A stretch of DNA of 64,000 bases from contig NZ_JAALAA010000008.1 in NCBI RefSeq assembly GCF_011045035.1, positions 184,761-248,760 of the forward strand, read 5' to 3'. This document shows, one piece after another, positions 61,497 to 64,000 of the stretch. The DNA is from Nocardioides turkmenicus. GTDB lineage: Bacteria > Actinomycetota > Actinomycetes > Propionibacteriales > Nocardioidaceae. The notes below the pieces were generated by a model. The model searched no databases and had not been told where the DNA came from. It was given only the letters and a program-made list of their open reading frames with translations. The translations under genes and the position numbers were made by a program. Each line of letters opens with the position of its first letter. Positions within the stretch are counted from its first letter, which is position 1.

Positions 61497-63038
61497 GTGA
61501 CCCTGCCTGACATCACCTACACGCTGCGTACCGCATCTCCTGCCAAGACCCGCGCCGAGGCGGTCGTCGTCGGCATCGGGCAGGGCGCGAAGGACGTCGA
61601 GGTCGCGGCCGGCGCGGAGGACGTCAAGGCCGCCTACGGCCGCCGGTGGCGCGGGATGCTCGCCACCCTGGGCGTCAGCGGCAAGACCGGCGAGGTCACC
61701 CGCATGCCCGCCGGCCCAGAGATCGGCGCCCAGCTCCTGGTGCTGGTCGGCCTCGGGCCCTGCTCGACTTCGGGGCCTGGTGCGGACGGCACCTACTCCG
61801 CCGATGCCGTACGCCGCGCCGCCGGTGCCGCCGCTCGCTCAGTGCCCAACGCCACCTCCGTCGCGGTGGCCCTCCCCGCCGACACCCCCGAGCTGGTGCG
61901 GGCCGTCACAGAGGGGTACCTGCTCGGCGGCTACACCTATACCGCCTACAAGTCGGGCACAGCCAAGTCGGGCGAGGACAGCAAGGGGCCGAGCGACGTC
62001 GCGTTCCTGAGCGGGATCGCGCGGCGTACGGACGCGGTCACCGCCTTCGAGGAGGCGCAGATCCTGGCGCAGGCGATCGCCGGCACCCGTGAGTGGGTCA
62101 ACGTGCCGCCCGCCGACCTGACTCCCCCGGCGTTCGCCGAGGCCATCGAGCACGTGGCCGGCCTGATCGACGGCGTCGAGACGACCGTCTACGACGAGAA
62201 GAAGCTCGCCGAGCTCGGCTGCGGCGGCATCCTCGCGGTGGGCATGGGCTCGGAGGCCAAGCCGCGCCTGGTCGAGCTGACCTACTCGCCCGACGACGCG
62301 CGCGGCCACATCGCCCTGGTCGGCAAGGGCATCACCTTCGACTCCGGCGGCCTCACCATCAAGCCGGGCAGCTCGATGTCCCACATGAAGTCGGACATGG
62401 CCGGTGCGGCCGCCGTCGCCCAGGCGACCTTCGCGATCGCCCGGCTCGGGCTCCCGGTGAAGGTCTCCGCGTTCGTGCCGATGGCGGAGAACATGGTCTC
62501 CGGCTCCTCCTACCGCCCCGGCGACGTCGTCACCCACTACGGAGGCACGACCGTCGAGGTCTCCAACATGGACGCCGAGGGACGGATGATCCTCGCCGAC
62601 GCGCTGGTGCGGGCGACCGAGGTCTCCCCCGACGTGATCATCGACGTCGCCACGCTCACCGGCCACATGGTGGTGGCGCTGGGCGACAGGGTGAGCGGCG
62701 TGCTCGGCTCCGAGGAGGTCGTCGAGCGCATCCTCGCCGCCGCCGAGGTCGCCGGCGAGCAGATGTGGCCGATGCCCATCCCGGAATGGATGGACGAGCG
62801 AATCCGTTCCTCCAAGGTGGCCGACCTCAACCAGCACGACTGGATCCGCTGGGGCGGTGGCCTGTACGCCGCGGCGTTCCTGCGCGAGTTCACCGGCGGC
62901 CTCCCCTGGGCCCATCTCGACATCGCCGGGCCCTCCTTCAACAGCGGGGGCGCCTCGGGCCATCTCACGCCCGGAGGCACGGGTGCGGCGGTGGCAACAC
63001 TGGTGGACTTCGTACGCGAGATGGCTACCGATCAGTAG
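61497..63038 (+). CDS. pepA: leucyl aminopeptidase (M17 family)
   Basis: Cytosolic metallo-aminopeptidase of 513 residues that removes N-terminal residues from peptides. The catalytic domain shows GKGITFDSGGLTIKPGSSM (metal-binding Lys and Asp), MKSDMAGAAAV and SNMDAEGRMILADAL (NxDAEGR metal and catalytic motif), then WRMP-like PMPIPEWMDE. The start is GTG 61497; the longer frame upstream overlaps gcvT and is not supported. It is divergent from gcvT, as in mycobacteria, where pepA and then dlaT/sucB follow gcvT. Confidence 0.94.
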   Translation: MTLPDITYTLRTASPAKTRAEAVVVGIGQGAKDVEVAAGAEDVKAAYGRRWRGMLATLGVSGKTGEVTRMPAGPEIGAQLLVLVGLGPCSTSGPGADGTYSADAVRRAAGAAARSVPNATSVAVALPADTPELVRAVTEGYLLGGYTYTAYKSGTAKSGEDSKGPSDVAFLSGIARRTDAVTAFEEAQILAQAIAGTREWVNVPPADLTPPAFAEAIEHVAGLIDGVETTVYDEKKLAELGCGGILAVGMGSEAKPRLVELTYSPDDARGHIALVGKGITFDSGGLTIKPGSSMSHMKSDMAGAAAVAQATFAIARLGLPVKVSAFVPMAENMVSGSSYRPGDVVTHYGGTTVEVSNMDAEGRMILADALVRATEVSPDVIIDVATLTGHMVVALGDRVSGVLGSEEVVERILAAAEVAGEQMWPMPIPEWMDERIRSSKVADLNQHDWIRWGGGLYAAAFLREFTGGLPWAHLDIAGPSFNSGGASGHLTPGGTGAAVATLVDFVREMATDQ

Positions 63039-63046
63039 TGGTCCGG

Positions 63047-63052
63047 TTGACA
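63047..63052 (+). promoter_or_regulatory. possible -35 box upstream of sucB
   Basis: TTGACA at 63047-63052 is a consensus -35. Downstream, TAGTGA (63067) and CAAGAT (63073) are imperfect -10 candidates with spacings of 14 and 20 bases, so the call is weak. The rest of 63039-63267 (about 215 bases before sucB) holds no gene and no clear terminator. Confidence 0.3.
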
Positions 63053-63267
63053 CAGCGCTGCGTGGGTAGTGACAAGATGGGCTTCGTGATCGACGCCCTT
63101 GGCCGCCCTTCTGGCGGCATCATGAGTGCGTCGGGCAGGTGTCGGCCCAGACCGATGCGCCACTCTCTTCACAGAGTCTCCTCACCGGGCCATCGGCCTC
63201 GGTGGTGACGGCGCGCGTTTCCGGACATACAAGTAGAGCAACGAACAGACGTAGAACGAAGGAACCC

Positions 63268-64000
63268 ATGGCCACCGAAGTAACTCTCCCGGCACTCGGC
63301 GAGTCCGTCACCGAGGGCACCGTCACCCGCTGGCTCAAGCAGGTCGGCGACACCGTTGCGGTCGACGAGGCTCTGCTGGAGGTCTCCACCGACAAGGTCG
63401 ACACCGAGATCCCCTCCCCGGTCGCGGGCACCGTGCTCGAGATCAAGGCTGCGGAGGACGACACCGTCGAGGTCGGTGGCCTGCTCGCCATCATCGGTGC
63501 CGCCGACGAGGCCGGTGCCGCTCCCGCCGAGCCGGCGGCGCCCGCGGCCGAGCCCGCCGAGGCCGAGGCTCCCGCCCCGGCCGCCGAGCCCGAGGCTCCT
63601 GCTGCTCCGGCCGAGCCCGAGGCCCCGGCCGAGCCGGCCGCGGCCGCCGCTCCGGCTGCTCCTTCCGCGCCGGCGCCCGCCGCCGGTGGCAACGCCACCG
63701 AGGTCGAGCTTCCCGCGCTGGGCGAGTCGGTCACCGAGGGCACCGTCACCCGCTGGCTCAAGCAGGTCGGCGACACCGTCGAGGTCGACGAGGCCCTGCT
63801 CGAGGTCTCCACCGACAAGGTCGACACCGAGATCCCGTCCCCGGTGGCCGGCACCCTGCTCGAGATCAAGGTCGCCGAGGACGAGACCGTCGAGGTCGGC
63901 GCCGTGCTGGCGCTCGTCGGTGACGCCAGCGCCGCGCCGGCCGCCGAGTCCGCTCCCGCCGCCCCGGCTCCCGAGGCCGCCCCGGAGCCGACCCCGGAAC
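63268..64000 (+). CDS. sucB: dihydrolipoamide acyltransferase E2 (2-oxoglutarate/pyruvate dehydrogenase), N-terminal part
   Basis: The first 244 residues of an E2 acyltransferase; the gene continues past the window. Two lipoyl domains are present, each with the lipoylated lysine in [10 protein letters not shown] (Lys43 and Lys184). They are joined by a long Ala/Pro/Glu-rich hinge (about residues 80-140), with a similar hinge after the second. The domains share a 50-base identical stretch (63307-63356 and 63730-63779). Start ATG 63268 follows AAGGA. E2 forms the core of a 2-oxo acid dehydrogenase complex; the gcvT-pepA-sucB order matches mycobacterial dlaT/sucB. Which 2-oxo acid is used cannot be told from this part. 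Confidence 0.92.
   Translation, partial: MATEVTLPALGESVTEGTVTRWLKQVGDTVAVDEALLEVSTDKVDTEIPSPVAGTVLEIKAAEDDTVEVGGLLAIIGAADEAGAAPAEPAAPAAEPAEAEAPAPAAEPEAPAAPAEPEAPAEPAAAAAPAAPSAPAPAAGGNATEVELPALGESVTEGTVTRWLKQVGDTVEVDEALLEVSTDKVDTEIPSPVAGTLLEIKVAEDETVEVGAVLALVGDASAAPAAESAPAAPAPEAAPEPTPE

Overview
This window is about 64 kb of high-GC actinobacterial chromosome. The gene order clgR, pncC/cinA, pgsA, rimO, rodZ-like, ftsK, rnj, dapA, and further on folA, thyA, gcvT, pepA, sucB, is that of a Gram-positive high-GC genome. An F420-dependent (LLM) enzyme, a DUF222/HNH repeat-family gene, very frequent ATGA stop/start overlaps and REP-like palindromes built on TGTTGGTCTCGACAC all point to Nocardioides or a close relative in the Propionibacteriales. 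The genus is an inference from style and synteny; no rRNA gene is present to prove it.

Layout. 1-2.3 kb: a three-gene ABC-2 exporter (first permease cut by the window edge). 2.4-5.5 kb: a small hypothetical, a HelD/HelR-type RNA polymerase recycling ATPase and a coupled GNAT acetyltransferase. 5.5-8.05 kb: a YgeA-type racemase and an epoxide hydrolase, divergent from a CGNR zinc-finger regulator, with a 19-bp palindrome between them. 8.1-9.6 kb: a decayed DUF222/HNH gene followed by a cluster of structured repeats. 9.6-16.5 kb: a flavin-pocket (PNPOx-like) protein, a flavin monooxygenase and a four-gene ATGA-linked operon (P450, aldehyde dehydrogenase, acyl-CoA synthetase, SDR) able to turn a methyl or alcohol group into a CoA thioester. 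16.6-19.9 kb: an APC permease with a MocR-type regulator and a P-loop kinase. 19.9-25.6 kb: the DNA repair pair lhr and nei2; lhr carries an in-frame REP insertion. 25.7-33.4 kb: clgR, pncC, pgsA and rimO, with a secreted GH84 hexosaminidase and a secreted nuclease inserted among them. 33.5-39.5 kb: a tripartite tricarboxylate transporter (tctCBA) with a UspA-like protein, divergent from a CitA/DcuS-type two-component system.

39.5-43.0 kb is the odd region. It holds one large gene of clearly lower GC content with several TTA codons, encoding a stand-alone STAND ATPase: an N-terminal helical domain, a NACHT module and a C-terminal leucine-rich-repeat-like region. It resembles the bacterial NLR-like (bNACHT) proteins known from antiphage defence and is the best candidate here for a little-described system.

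43.0-48.8 kb: a beta-glucan utilisation locus (LacI regulator, GH16 glucanase with CBM6, sugar ABC transporter without its own ATPase) with a LacI-type operator and a perfect CRP-like site in the divergent promoter region. 48.8-59.1 kb: an unusual RodZ-like fusion, ftsK, a YhhN-family protein, rnj, dapA, an LLM oxidoreductase, folA and thyA. 59.2-64 kb: a PhzF protein, a small hypothetical, gcvT, pepA and the start of sucB (dihydrolipoamide acyltransferase), cut by the window edge.

No tRNA, rRNA, CRISPR array, transposase or integrase gene was recognised.
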